A DNA stretch of 64,000 nucleotides from Rhodococcus sp. B7740 (GTDB taxonomy: Bacteria; Actinomycetota; Actinomycetes; Mycobacteriales; Mycobacteriaceae): the NCBI RefSeq assembly GCF_000954115.1, contig NZ_CP010797.1, forward strand, positions 4,960,001-5,024,000, written 5' to 3'. The position numbers and the translations under genes are program-made. The notes beneath the pieces were generated by a model. That model was given only the letters and a program-made list of their open reading frames with translations. It ran no database searches and was not told where the DNA came from. Shown here one piece after another: positions 54,862 through 64,000 of the stretch; the stretch's first letter is position 1, and each line of letters starts with the position of its first letter.

Positions 54862-55356
54862 TTACGTGTGGTACGGCTCCGCGCTGACGAGCGTGACCTT
54901 CATGGTCTTGCCGTTGGGCAGTGTGTACTCGCGGGTGTCGCCGACCTTGGCGTCGATGAGCGATCCGCCCAGCGGTGACGCGGGGGAGTACACCTCGAGC
55001 TTGTTGTCGCGGGCACCCTCTTCGCGAGTGGCGATCAGGAACGTCTCCGTGTCGGACTCGTCGCCGTCGTAGTAGACCTTGACGACGGACCCGGGCAGTG
55101 CGACACCGGACTGAGTGGGTGCCTCGCCGACCTTCGCGTTGTTGAGCAGCTCCTGCAGCTGGCGGATACGTGCTTCCTGCTGGCCCTGCTCCTCACGCGC
55201 AGCGTGGTAGCCGCCGTTCTCCTTCAGATCGCCCTCTTCGCGACGCTCGTTGATCTCGGCGGCGATGACGGGGCGATTGGAAATGAGCTGGTCGAGTTCG
55301 CTCTTGAGCCTGTCGTGTGATTCCTGGGTAAGCCAGGTCACCTGGGTCTCGGTCAT
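54862..55356 (-). CDS. greA: Transcription elongation factor GreA
   Basis: Protein of 164 residues, the size of actinobacterial GreA, which rescues backtracked RNA polymerase by stimulating transcript cleavage. The N-terminal coiled coil has [23 protein letters not shown] with the conserved acidic tip (D, E of GDLKEN). The C-terminal domain ends in [14 protein letters not shown] and [14 protein letters not shown] precedes ATG 55356. In M. tuberculosis greA (Rv1080c) sits in the same place beside the DUF4307 and mca genes. Confidence 0.95.
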   Translation of the reverse strand: MTETQVTWLTQESHDRLKSELDQLISNRPVIAAEINERREEGDLKENGGYHAAREEQGQQEARIRQLQELLNNAKVGEAPTQSGVALPGSVVKVYYDGDESDTETFLIATREEGARDNKLEVYSPASPLGGSLIDAKVGDTREYTLPNGKTMKVTLVSAEPYHT

Positions 55357-55581
55357 CTCGATCACTCCCTCGTAGTCGGAATCTCGAGTTCGGATTCCGG
55401 TTTCTGAGCAGGTAGGGCACGCAACGAACAGGGGACTCCAATGGTTGGATCCCCTTGGTCGGCCCACATCCTGGAGCCGTCGTCGTCGTTCGCAGGTGAA
55501 CCCTGCCCGCAATGCAGCAATACACGGCACCTACTGCGGTGGCCGTGTATGGGCCGAGCTTACCACGAACAGGCAGTTCGC

Positions 55582-56022
55582 CTATCGGGCTCGTAAATAT
55601 TCGGGAACATCGAGGCTGCAGCCGTAGACGTCGCCGACGGCGGGTGCGGCCGACGTCGTCACCTCGGTGGTCATCTCCACGGTGGTCGACGCCGACTCCG
55701 GCGGGATGTACACCTCACGTCTGCCGGTCTCGGAGCCGTCGCGCGATCGGGCGCGGACGATGCACACGGCCGGTTGCTCGGGATCCTGCCGGGTGACGCT
55801 GAACCTGATCGACATCGTCTGCTCGTCGACGATGTCGAACGAGAGCTGACTGCCCTCGATGGGTTTGACCGAGAACTTGCTGTACGCGTAGTAGGCCACA
55901 CCCGTTCCGACCAGCAGGACCAACGCCACGAGTGCGATCTTCGTCGCACGTTTCGGGGCCTGCCGAACGCCGCTCGGACCGGAACCCGACGGGTATCTAC
56001 CTGCGGGAAGTGCGTTGGTCAT
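55582..56022 (-). CDS. DUF4307 membrane protein
   Basis: Protein of 146 residues with one membrane helix (ALVALVLLVGTGVAYYAYS) after a basic cytoplasmic start, and an exported domain that opens FSVKPIEGSQLSFDIVDE and includes PAVCIVRARSRDGSETGRRE. This layout is that of DUF4307 proteins (Rv1081c in M. tuberculosis). It lies between greA and mca in both organisms. The role is unknown. The 225-base gap towards greA contains a small inverted repeat CGGAATC/GATTCCG and no gene I can support. Confidence 0.88.
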   Translation of the reverse strand: MTNALPAGRYPSGSGPSGVRQAPKRATKIALVALVLLVGTGVAYYAYSKFSVKPIEGSQLSFDIVDEQTMSIRFSVTRQDPEQPAVCIVRARSRDGSETGRREVYIPPESASTTVEMTTEVTTSAAPAVGDVYGCSLDVPEYLRAR

Positions 56023-56125
56023 GTCAGCTCTCGGGGTCGATTCGGGGGTGCCGCTGGGTGCCTGTCGGCATTAGGTGGAACTATAGGTCAGGCAAGAACC
56101 AGGCGAATCCGAGGTGAGGAAGAAC

Positions 56126-57001
56126 GTGTCCGGACTGCGGCTCATGGCAGTGCATGCCCATCCCGACGACGAGTCCAGCAAAGGTGCTGCGACAACGGCT
56201 CGCTACGCGGCCGAAGGGCACGAGGTTCTGGTCGTCACGCTCACCGGCGGCGAGCGGGGCGACATCCTCAATCCGGCGATGGACATACCGGGTGTGCACG
56301 AGCGCATCCGGGACGTTCGACGCGAGGAGATGGCGGAGGCCGCCCGCATCCTGGGCGTCCGCCAGACGTGGCTCGGCTTCGAGGACTCCGGGTTGCCCGA
56401 GGGCGATCCTCTACCGCCTCTCCCCGATGGCTGTTTCGCGCTGGTCCCGTTGGAGGTCTCCACCGAGGCGTTGGTGAAGGTGGTGCGCGAGTTCAAGCCG
56501 CACGTCATCACCACCTACGACGAGCGCGGCGGTTACCCGCATCCCGACCACATCCGCTGCCACGAGGTCTCGATGGCCGCATGGGAGGCCTCGGGCGATC
56601 CCGAACGCTTCCCCGACGCCGGTGAGCCCTGGACTCCGCTCAAGCTCTACTACTCGCACGGGTTCATCCGTAAGCGCATGCAGCTCTTCCACGATTGGTT
56701 CATCGATCGCGGTGAGGAGAGCCCGTTCGTCGACTGGCTCAAGCGTTGGGACGGCCAGCGGGACGAGATCATGGGTCGCATCACCACGCAGGTCACCGTC
56801 GGGGACTGGTTCGAGCAACGCGACGACGCACTGCGCGCACACGCGACGCAGATCGACCCCAACGGGTCGTTCTTCGCCGTGCCGCTGGACGTGCAGCGCA
56901 AGCTGTGGCCCACCGAGGAGTTCGAGTTGGCTCGCACTCGGGTCACGACGTCGCTGCCCGAGACGGACCTGTTCGCCGGAATAGAAGAGACCACCGAATG
57001 A
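56126..57001 (+). CDS. mca: Mycothiol S-conjugate amidase
   Basis: Zinc amidase of about 291 residues that cleaves mycothiol conjugates so that bound toxins can be exported as mercapturates. The metal motifs are [15 protein letters not shown] at the N-terminus and [19 protein letters not shown] near 135-150, intact here. I prefer GTG 56126 ([15 protein letters not shown], with AGGA nine bases upstream); GTG 56114 adds four residues. Length and the C-terminal [16 protein letters not shown] region favour Mca over its relative MshB. The stop overlaps the next ATG. It marks a mycothiol-making actinobacterium. Confidence 0.92.
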   Translation: MSGLRLMAVHAHPDDESSKGAATTARYAAEGHEVLVVTLTGGERGDILNPAMDIPGVHERIRDVRREEMAEAARILGVRQTWLGFEDSGLPEGDPLPPLPDGCFALVPLEVSTEALVKVVREFKPHVITTYDERGGYPHPDHIRCHEVSMAAWEASGDPERFPDAGEPWTPLKLYYSHGFIRKRMQLFHDWFIDRGEESPFVDWLKRWDGQRDEIMGRITTQVTVGDWFEQRDDALRAHATQIDPNGSFFAVPLDVQRKLWPTEEFELARTRVTTSLPETDLFAGIEETTE

Positions 57002-57269
57002 TCGTGTCGATCCTCGCCCAGCAGCCGACCGGCCCCGAGTTCGGTAAGTCATCGCCGATCGGCCTGGTGATCCTGGTTGCGCTGTTGGTCGGAACGGCAC
57101 TGTTGATCTGGTCCATGAACAAGAAGATCAAGCGTCTGCCCGCCACGTTCGAGAAGGAGGATCCGACGTTGGATCAAGCCCTCGACGAAGGCACCGACCG
57201 CGGCGGGATCGCAGATCCGTCTGCGCCGGAACGGACTCGAACCGAACCCGCCGCCACCGACGAGCCCTG

Positions 57270-57270
<1 letters not shown>
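56998..57270 (+). CDS. Small membrane protein next to mca (Rv1083-like)
   Basis: Protein of 90 residues with one membrane helix ([19 protein letters not shown]) and a hydrophilic, acidic C-terminal tail. The ATG overlaps the mca stop and its own stop overlaps the following gene start (TGATG), so all three are translationally coupled. A similar small gene stands in the same place in mycobacteria (Rv1083). The function is unknown. Confidence 0.8.
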
Positions 57271-59279
<2,009 letters not shown>

Positions 59280-59306
59280 CGACGCTCGTCGATGCTTCGA
59301 CGGGAG

Positions 59307-59318
59307 AACAGTACTGTT
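59307..59318. promoter_or_regulatory. Perfect palindrome before the GGDEF gene
   Basis: AACAGTACTGTT is a perfect 12-bp palindrome 28 bases after the YyaL stop and about 60 bases before the likely start of the diguanylate cyclase gene. It could be an operator for that gene. With one short site and no known regulator, this is tentative. Confidence 0.35.
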
Positions 59319-59375
59319 GCCGGGAGTTTCCTCGGCCTGGGGTGGTCGAACGTCTGTCAAGGGATCGACGGTGTC

Positions 59376-60311
59376 ATGAGTGAAGGTGTCATGAATGAGG
59401 GTGTGATGCGTGCGGGCACCGTGTACGAGGCAGTGACCGACGAACAACGCGCTGCTGTCGCCGAGTTCGTGGCCGCGGTTCCGATGGCGGCCATGGTGCA
59501 TTCGATGCAGTACGAGGTCGTCGGTGCAAACATCCTGTGCGAGGGTGTGCTCGGGTGCGCGGTGGACGACATGGTCGGTCGACCCGTTGCGGATTTCGTG
59601 CCGCTCGGCGATCGCGCGTCCGCGACGCGCATCGCGGTCGAACTCGAGCACCGGTATCCCGATGCGGGCTCCGCCGATCAGGGTCGACCGATCGGAGCGC
59701 TGCGTCGAGTGCGCCGCGGCGACGGGGAGGTCGTCTCCTGCTGGATGCATGTCGGAATCGCGAAGATCGCCGGGCGTCGGTTCATCGTTGCACTGCTGGA
59801 TCTGGTCAATCCGGTCGCGGACGACACCGTTCGTTGGCGCGATCGCGCCGAGCGCGACGAGTTGACCGGATTGCTGCGACGTGGGCCCTTGCTCGCCCAC
59901 GTCGACGAATGGATCGCCGGAGATCTGCCGGTCGCTCTGGCATTCGTCGACGTCGACAGGCTGAAATCGATCAACGACGTGCACGGTCACGCTGCGGGCG
60001 ACGCCATTCTGGAGGCAGCGGGACGTCGCCTGCACCAGTGGTCGCCGCGCGGGAGCGTCGTCGGTCGGTACGCGGGAGACGAGTTCGTGTTCGCCGTGTC
60101 GTTCGACGGGGCGAAGGGGACCGACAGCGCCCATATCGCGGATTCGGTGCGATCGGCGATCTGCGGAGAGCCGGTGCCGTTCGGATCGAATCTGCTCGGG
60201 GTGTCGGTGAGTGTCGGCGTTGCCGTGCGTGAGCCGGGGGAGTCGAGAGATCGACTGATTCAGCGCGCCGACGCACTGATGTATCGAGACAAGGCAGCTC
60301 GAAGCAGCTGA
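59376..60311 (+). CDS. GGDEF-domain protein (putative diguanylate cyclase)
   Basis: Protein of about 311 residues. A PAS-like N-domain (YEVVGANILCEGVLGCAVDD to GRRFIVALLDL) is followed by a GGDEF domain: RDELTGLLRR, ALAFVDVDRLKSINDVHGH, the active-site RYAGDEFVFAVS, and VSVSVGVAV. The signature is AGDEF rather than GGDEF, a variant that can remain active. The catalytic acidic residues are retained, so c-di-GMP synthesis is likely. Starts at 59376, 59391 and 59406 are all possible; the frame is open to 59292, but the palindrome at 59307 makes that unlikely. It is inserted between homologues of Rv1084 and Rv1085c. Confidence 0.82.
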   Translation: MSEGVMNEGVMRAGTVYEAVTDEQRAAVAEFVAAVPMAAMVHSMQYEVVGANILCEGVLGCAVDDMVGRPVADFVPLGDRASATRIAVELEHRYPDAGSADQGRPIGALRRVRRGDGEVVSCWMHVGIAKIAGRRFIVALLDLVNPVADDTVRWRDRAERDELTGLLRRGPLLAHVDEWIAGDLPVALAFVDVDRLKSINDVHGHAAGDAILEAAGRRLHQWSPRGSVVGRYAGDEFVFAVSFDGAKGTDSAHIADSVRSAICGEPVPFGSNLLGVSVSVGVAVREPGESRDRLIQRADALMYRDKAARSS

Positions 60312-60318
60312 GGGCGGA

Positions 60319-60984
60319 TCAGAACAGTACGAGCCACACGGCGACCAGGTGGCAGGTTGCCGCCAGGACCGTCGCGGCGTGGAAGAACTCGTGATGGCCG
60401 AAGGTGGTGGGCCAAGGATTCGGCCACTTGGTGGCGTACAGCACGGCCCCGACGCTGTAGAACACCCCGCCCACGAGCAGCAACAGAAACGGTGCAAAGC
60501 CGACGTGCTCGATCAGCGCGGGTGCGACCGGGACGATCGCCCAGCCGAGGAGTAGGTACAGCGGTACTCCGACCCATCGGGGAGCTGTGGGCCACAACAT
60601 CTTCAGTGCCACCCCGGCGAGGGCCCCGACCCACACGACGACGAGCAGCACGCGTCCGGTCGAGGCGGGTAGACCCAGCACGGCGAACGGGGTGTAGCTA
60701 CCTGCGATGAACAGGAAGATCATCGAATGATCGGCGCGCTTCATCCAGATCTGCGACGCCGCGGTCTTCCAGTGCACGCGATGGTAGGTGGCACTGACCC
60801 CGAACACGCCGCAGACGGTGACGGAGTACACGCTCACGGCCACCCCCGCACTGACCGAGACCATGCTGAACGCGAGGGTGACGAGGGTGATAGCGCACAC
60901 CACCGCCACGCCGAACGCGTACAGGTGAATCCAGCCGCGCATACGTGGTTTGACGGGAATCTCGTCCAGTCCGAACATCGTCAT
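60319..60984 (-). CDS. Hemolysin III family membrane protein
   Basis: Protein of 221 residues with seven membrane helices. The family motifs are SATYHRVHW, KRADHSMIFLFIAGSYTPF and FGHHEFFHAATVLAA, which hold the conserved metal-type His/Asp/Ser residues of the PAQR/HlyIII superfamily. The start ATG 60984 follows GGAGAGG. Despite the name, the function in actinobacteria is not established. It corresponds to Rv1085c and faces the GGDEF gene. Confidence 0.9.
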   Translation of the reverse strand: MTMFGLDEIPVKPRMRGWIHLYAFGVAVVCAITLVTLAFSMVSVSAGVAVSVYSVTVCGVFGVSATYHRVHWKTAASQIWMKRADHSMIFLFIAGSYTPFAVLGLPASTGRVLLVVVWVGALAGVALKMLWPTAPRWVGVPLYLLLGWAIVPVAPALIEHVGFAPFLLLLVGGVFYSVGAVLYATKWPNPWPTTFGHHEFFHAATVLAATCHLVAVWLVLF

Positions 60985-61078
60985 GAAAGATGACCTCTCC
61001 GTACCGCCGGCGAAACCTACGCCACCGTAGGTTCTGACGCTACTGTACCGGCGACCGGCTCGCAGACGTCGGCGTAAG

Positions 61079-61900
61079 GTGATCCTTCGTGGTGATGAGA
61101 GCAGCGGTGACGAAGCAGTGGTGATCATTCCGCAGAAGGTCCGCGGCGTTCTCTACAACGTGTACGAGCGGCGTCTGCTGAGCCAGCTCGAAGGGGTTCA
61201 GCACCCTCGGCACGTGGCGGTGATGTGCGACGGCAATCGCCGCTGGGCGCGCGAGAACGGATTCACCGACGTCGCGCACGGGCACCGGATGGGAGCCCTG
61301 AAGATCGCCGAGATGCTCGGCTGGTGTGACGCGGCCGGAATCGAGATGGCCACCATCTACCTGCTCTCCACCGAGAACCTGCGCCGAGACGCGGACGAAT
61401 TGGATTCACTGCTCGATATCATCACCGACGTCGTCGAGGAGATCTGCGGACCCGAGATGAACTGGGGCGTCAAACTCGTCGGCACCCTCGATCTGCTCCC
61501 CGCGTCGACCGCGCGTCGGCTCAAGGAAGCAGCAGCGCTGACCGAGGGACGATCCGGAACGCACGTCAATGTCGCCGTCGGATACGGCGGGCGGCAGGAA
61601 ATCGCCGACGCCGTGCAGTCCCTCGTCAGCGAGAAGATCGCCGAGGGCGTCAGTGGCGACGACCTGGTGGCGTCGATCAACGTCGACGAGATCGGCAGTC
61701 ACCTCTACACCTCCGGCCAACCCGACCCGGATCTCGTCATCCGCACCTCGGGCGAACAGCGACTGTCCGGCTTCCTGCTGTGGCAGAGCGCGTACTCGGA
61801 AATCTGGTTCACCGAGGCCTACTGGCCCGAATTCCGTCGCGTCGACTTCCTGCGTGCGCTGCGCGACTTCGCGGCCAGACACCGACGTTTCGGTATCTGA
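61079..61900 (+). CDS. Cis-prenyltransferase (Rv1086-like short-chain, UppS family)
   Basis: Protein of up to 273 residues. The UppS motifs are intact: HVAVMCDGNRRWARENGF with the catalytic aspartate, TIYLLSTENLRRDADELDSL, NVAVGYGGRQEI, PDLVIRTSGEQRLSGFLLWQSAYSE and FTEAYWPEF. It condenses isopentenyl diphosphate in cis geometry. The gene order matches Rv1086, which makes (E,Z)-farnesyl diphosphate as a primer for decaprenyl phosphate, so a short-chain product is likely. A GTG at 61121 (VIIPQKVRGVLYNV) looks closer to the usual N-terminus than 61079. It supplies carrier lipid for the arabinogalactan made by Emb. Confidence 0.88.
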   Translation: MILRGDESSGDEAVVIIPQKVRGVLYNVYERRLLSQLEGVQHPRHVAVMCDGNRRWARENGFTDVAHGHRMGALKIAEMLGWCDAAGIEMATIYLLSTENLRRDADELDSLLDIITDVVEEICGPEMNWGVKLVGTLDLLPASTARRLKEAAALTEGRSGTHVNVAVGYGGRQEIADAVQSLVSEKIAEGVSGDDLVASINVDEIGSHLYTSGQPDPDLVIRTSGEQRLSGFLLWQSAYSEIWFTEAYWPEFRRVDFLRALRDFAARHRRFGI

Positions 61901-61912
61901 TCGAGTTCGGCT

Positions 61913-62836
61913 CTACAGCTTACGAAGCCGCAGCCGGTTGATCGCGTGGTCGTTGTCCTTGCGCAGCACCATCGTCGCTCGCGGTCGCGTGGGCAGGATG
62001 TTCTCCACCAGGTTGGGCAGGTTGATCGAATGCCACAGATCCTCGGCCGCGATCTGCGCGTGGTCGTCGGACAGGCCTGCGTAGTGGTGGAAGTGCGAGG
62101 ACGGATCGGTGAAGGACGTCTTGCGCAATGCGAGAAAGCGTTTGACGTACCAACTCTCGATGTCCTCGATCCGCGCGTCGACGTAGATCGAGAAGTCGAA
62201 CAGATCCGAGACCATCAACCGTGGTCCGGTCTGTAAAACGTTGAGCCCCTCCACGATCAGGATGTCCGGTTGACGGACCATGTGGTACTGGCCCTTGACG
62301 ATGTCGTACGAGACGTGCGAATAGACCGGTGCGCCGACCTCTTCGGTACCGGACTTGACCTCGGTGACGAATCTGAGCAGTTTGCGCCTGTCGTAACTCT
62401 CGGGAAATCCCTTGCGGTGCAGTATGCCTCGACGCATGAGCTCGGCCGTCGGATACAGGAATCCGTCGGTGGTGACCAGATCGACCCGCGGATGGTGGTC
62501 CCATCGAGCCAGGAGTGCCTGCAGCACACGGGCCGTCGTCGACTTGCCGACGGCGACACTGCCCGCGACACCGATGACGAACGGGACCTGACGGTCGGGG
62601 TGCTTCTCGCCGAGGAACGTCGCGGTCGCGGCGAACAGTCGTTGCCGAGCCGCGACCTGGAGGTGAATCAGTCGTGCCAGCGGCAGATAAACCTCCGCCA
62701 CCTCGTCGAGATCGATCTGTTCACCCAGACCACGCAGACCGACGAGTTCTTCCTCGGTCAGCACCAACGGCGTGGATTGGCGCAGCGTGCGCCACTGCAC
62801 ACGGTCGAACTCGACGTACGGACTGGACTCGCTCAC
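61913..62836 (-). CDS. coaA: Pantothenate kinase, type I
   Basis: Protein of 307 residues, which carries out the first step of CoA synthesis. The P-loop is [18 protein letters not shown], followed by [32 protein letters not shown] and [13 protein letters not shown], all typical of bacterial CoaA. I chose GTG 62836 ([14 protein letters not shown]) because GGAG lies seven bases upstream; the frame stays open far upstream by chance. The stop lies 12 bases from the stop of the convergent cis-prenyltransferase. It matches Rv1092c in the same neighbourhood. Confidence 0.95.
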   Translation of the reverse strand: MSESSPYVEFDRVQWRTLRQSTPLVLTEEELVGLRGLGEQIDLDEVAEVYLPLARLIHLQVAARQRLFAATATFLGEKHPDRQVPFVIGVAGSVAVGKSTTARVLQALLARWDHHPRVDLVTTDGFLYPTAELMRRGILHRKGFPESYDRRKLLRFVTEVKSGTEEVGAPVYSHVSYDIVKGQYHMVRQPDILIVEGLNVLQTGPRLMVSDLFDFSIYVDARIEDIESWYVKRFLALRKTSFTDPSSHFHHYAGLSDDHAQIAAEDLWHSINLPNLVENILPTRPRATMVLRKDNDHAINRLRLRKL

Positions 62837-62971
62837 GCACCGCTCCAACAGGTCGGAGCTGCGGAGGGTTCGGCTGAGCTCCTGTCGAGCGCGAGTCGCA
62901 TGGTTCCAGATTGTGCTCGGTGCCGGTCGATCGCGCACGGGCGGGGTCGTTCGCCGTACTAGGGTTCGGTT

Positions 62972-64000
62972 ATGGATGCTGCTTCCCTCGTTCGTGAATA
63001 CCTGCTGCTGGGCCTGAGTTTCGACCGGCTCGAAGACGGATTCGTCGACGCGTACACCGGCGATCCCGAGTTGCGTCGTATCACCGAGAACGCCCCCGCG
63101 CCCGAGCCGCGTGAGCTGATCCGTCGGGCACAGACACTGCGCGCCGAGCTCGGCAACGTCGATCTGACGCCCGAGCGCACGACGTTCCTGGACGTCCACC
63201 TGCGCGCACTCGAATGCTCGGCACGCAAGTTCGCAGGCGAGGACATCGGCTTCGTCGACGAGGTCTACGCCTACTTCGACGTCCGAATCTCCGCGGGCGA
63301 TCAGGACCAGTACCTGCAGGCACACCGCATGATGGACGAGGTCCTCGCCGGTCCCGGGTCGCTGGGCGAACGGTTGATCGCGCATCGCCGAGCCGACGTG
63401 ATTCCGGCCGACCGACTGCAGGACTGTGTCGAGGCGTTCTCGTCCGCACTGCGCGACCGCGTCCGCGCCGAGTACACACTGCCCGACACCGAGAAAGTGA
63501 CCTACGAGGTCGTCGGCGACAAGCCGTGGTCGGGGTTCAACTACTACCTCGGTGACTACCGGTCGACCGTCGCGATCAACTCCGACATCGAGCAGCAGAT
63601 GGCCAATCTGCCGCACCTGATCGCGCACGAGTCCTATCCCGGCCACCACACCGAGCACTGCCGCAAGGAGACCGGACTGGTCGGTGCAGGCCAGCTGGAG
63701 CAGACGCTGTTCCTGGTCAACACCCCGCAGTGCCTGATGGCCGAGGGCCTGGCCGATCACGCCCTCGGGGCCATCGTGGGCGAGGGCTGGGGCCTGTGGG
63801 CGCAGGAGATCTACGCCGATCTGGGTCTGCGGTTCGACGGCGACAAGGCCGAGCGTCTCGCGGCCGCGTCGAGCCGGCTGCTGGGGGTGCGCCAGGACGC
63901 CGCGCTGCTGCTGCACGACCAGCACAAGAGCGAGGACGACGTAGCCGCCTACCTGGAGCGATGGTCGTTGGCATCGCCGCAGCGCGCCCGGCACAGCCTG
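62972..64000 (+). CDS. DUF885 family peptidase-like protein (3' end outside window)
   Basis: The gene starts at ATG 62972 and runs open to the end of the window, 343 codons so far. The N-terminus reads [21 protein letters not shown]. The metal-binding motif [11 protein letters not shown] near residue 212, preceded by LPHLI, is the HExxxH-type signature of DUF885, a family related to M32-like carboxypeptidases. [25 protein letters not shown] follows, with a further Glu that could be the third ligand. Peptide hydrolysis is probable, but substrates of actinobacterial members are not known. It is divergent from coaA with 135 bases between starts. Confidence 0.82.
   Translation, partial: MDAASLVREYLLLGLSFDRLEDGFVDAYTGDPELRRITENAPAPEPRELIRRAQTLRAELGNVDLTPERTTFLDVHLRALECSARKFAGEDIGFVDEVYAYFDVRISAGDQDQYLQAHRMMDEVLAGPGSLGERLIAHRRADVIPADRLQDCVEAFSSALRDRVRAEYTLPDTEKVTYEVVGDKPWSGFNYYLGDYRSTVAINSDIEQQMANLPHLIAHESYPGHHTEHCRKETGLVGAGQLEQTLFLVNTPQCLMAEGLADHALGAIVGEGWGLWAQEIYADLGLRFDGDKAERLAAASSRLLGVRQDAALLLHDQHKSEDDVAAYLERWSLASPQRARHSL

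Noticed and set aside
55357-55581. Upstream extension of greA or a small gene in the gap
   Set aside because: The frame is open to 55530, but GreA homology and a good ribosome site fix the start at 55356; the extra residues are not protein-like.
61913-63994. 693-residue minus-strand frame including coaA
   Set aside because: Only the part to 62836 is CoaA, with a ribosome site at that start; the rest is antisense to the DUF885 gene, which has a clear metal-binding motif.

Overview
The window is 64 kb of high-GC actinobacterial chromosome, most likely from Rhodococcus or a close Nocardiaceae relative. The evidence is the gene content: a mycothiol conjugate amidase, an Emb-type arabinosyltransferase, a 13E12-family HNH protein, DUF3558 lipoproteins, many GTG starts, and a right end (greA to coaA) in almost the gene order of Mycobacterium tuberculosis Rv1080c-Rv1092c. 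It reads as ordinary chromosome. I see no integrase, insertion sequence, phage gene, CRISPR array, tRNA or rRNA.

Layout. (1) 1-5177: a tightly overlapped operon with the end of bioY, an acyl-AMP ligase, a thiolase, the ECF modules bioM and bioN, and a second ligase. It looks like biotin uptake joined to acyl-CoA chemistry. (2) 5081-9407, minus strand: acyl-ACP thioesterase, a lytic transglycosylase/NlpC peptidoglycan hydrolase, a VKOR/DsbA disulfide pair and aroQ. (3) 9497-13322: two MFS transporters and a TetR regulator; the second transporter and the regulator share an operator-like motif. (4) 13704-18080: a surface module of a DUF3494 (ice-binding-like) adhesin on a Thr/Pro stalk, a class E/F sortase and a GT39 mannosyltransferase. 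(5) 18164-20122: a 13E12 HNH gene with a strong promoter and a LexA/SOS box. (6) 20223-22592: a frameshifted ASCH gene, an exo/endonuclease-fold lipoprotein and a frameshifted TIGR03084 gene. (7) 22589-31586: an AtuA-like / acyl-CoA carboxylase / acyl-CoA dehydrogenase / enoyl-CoA hydratase operon ending in its own TetR gene, with an 18-bp palindrome upstream as likely operator. (8) 31634-34673: guanine deaminase, a secreted protein and two DUF3558 lipoproteins.

(9) 34698-39362: the str operon rpsL-rpsG-fusA-tuf with promoter and terminator. (10) 39382-43325: a Hen1/Pnkp RNA repair operon directly after tuf, preceded by a long inverted repeat. (11) 43391-47218, minus strand: a secreted small protein with a membrane partner, a GAF/PAS-like protein, and two Asp23/DUF6286-type envelope proteins. 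(12) 47338-54792: threonine dehydratase, a QueC-like PP-loop protein divergent from an Emb arabinosyltransferase, and a DrrAB-type ABC exporter. (13) 54862-64000: greA, a DUF4307 gene, mca, a small membrane protein, a YyaL-type thioredoxin-fold protein, an inserted GGDEF gene, hemolysin III, a short-chain cis-prenyltransferase, coaA and the start of a DUF885 peptidase-like gene.

The most interesting parts are the adhesin-sortase-mannosyltransferase module, the bioYMN/ligase/thiolase operon, the Hen1/Pnkp operon with its inverted repeat, the QueC-like protein beside emb, the SOS-boxed 13E12 gene, and the two neighbouring one-base frameshifts. All functional statements are from reading motifs and context by eye; no database search was run.
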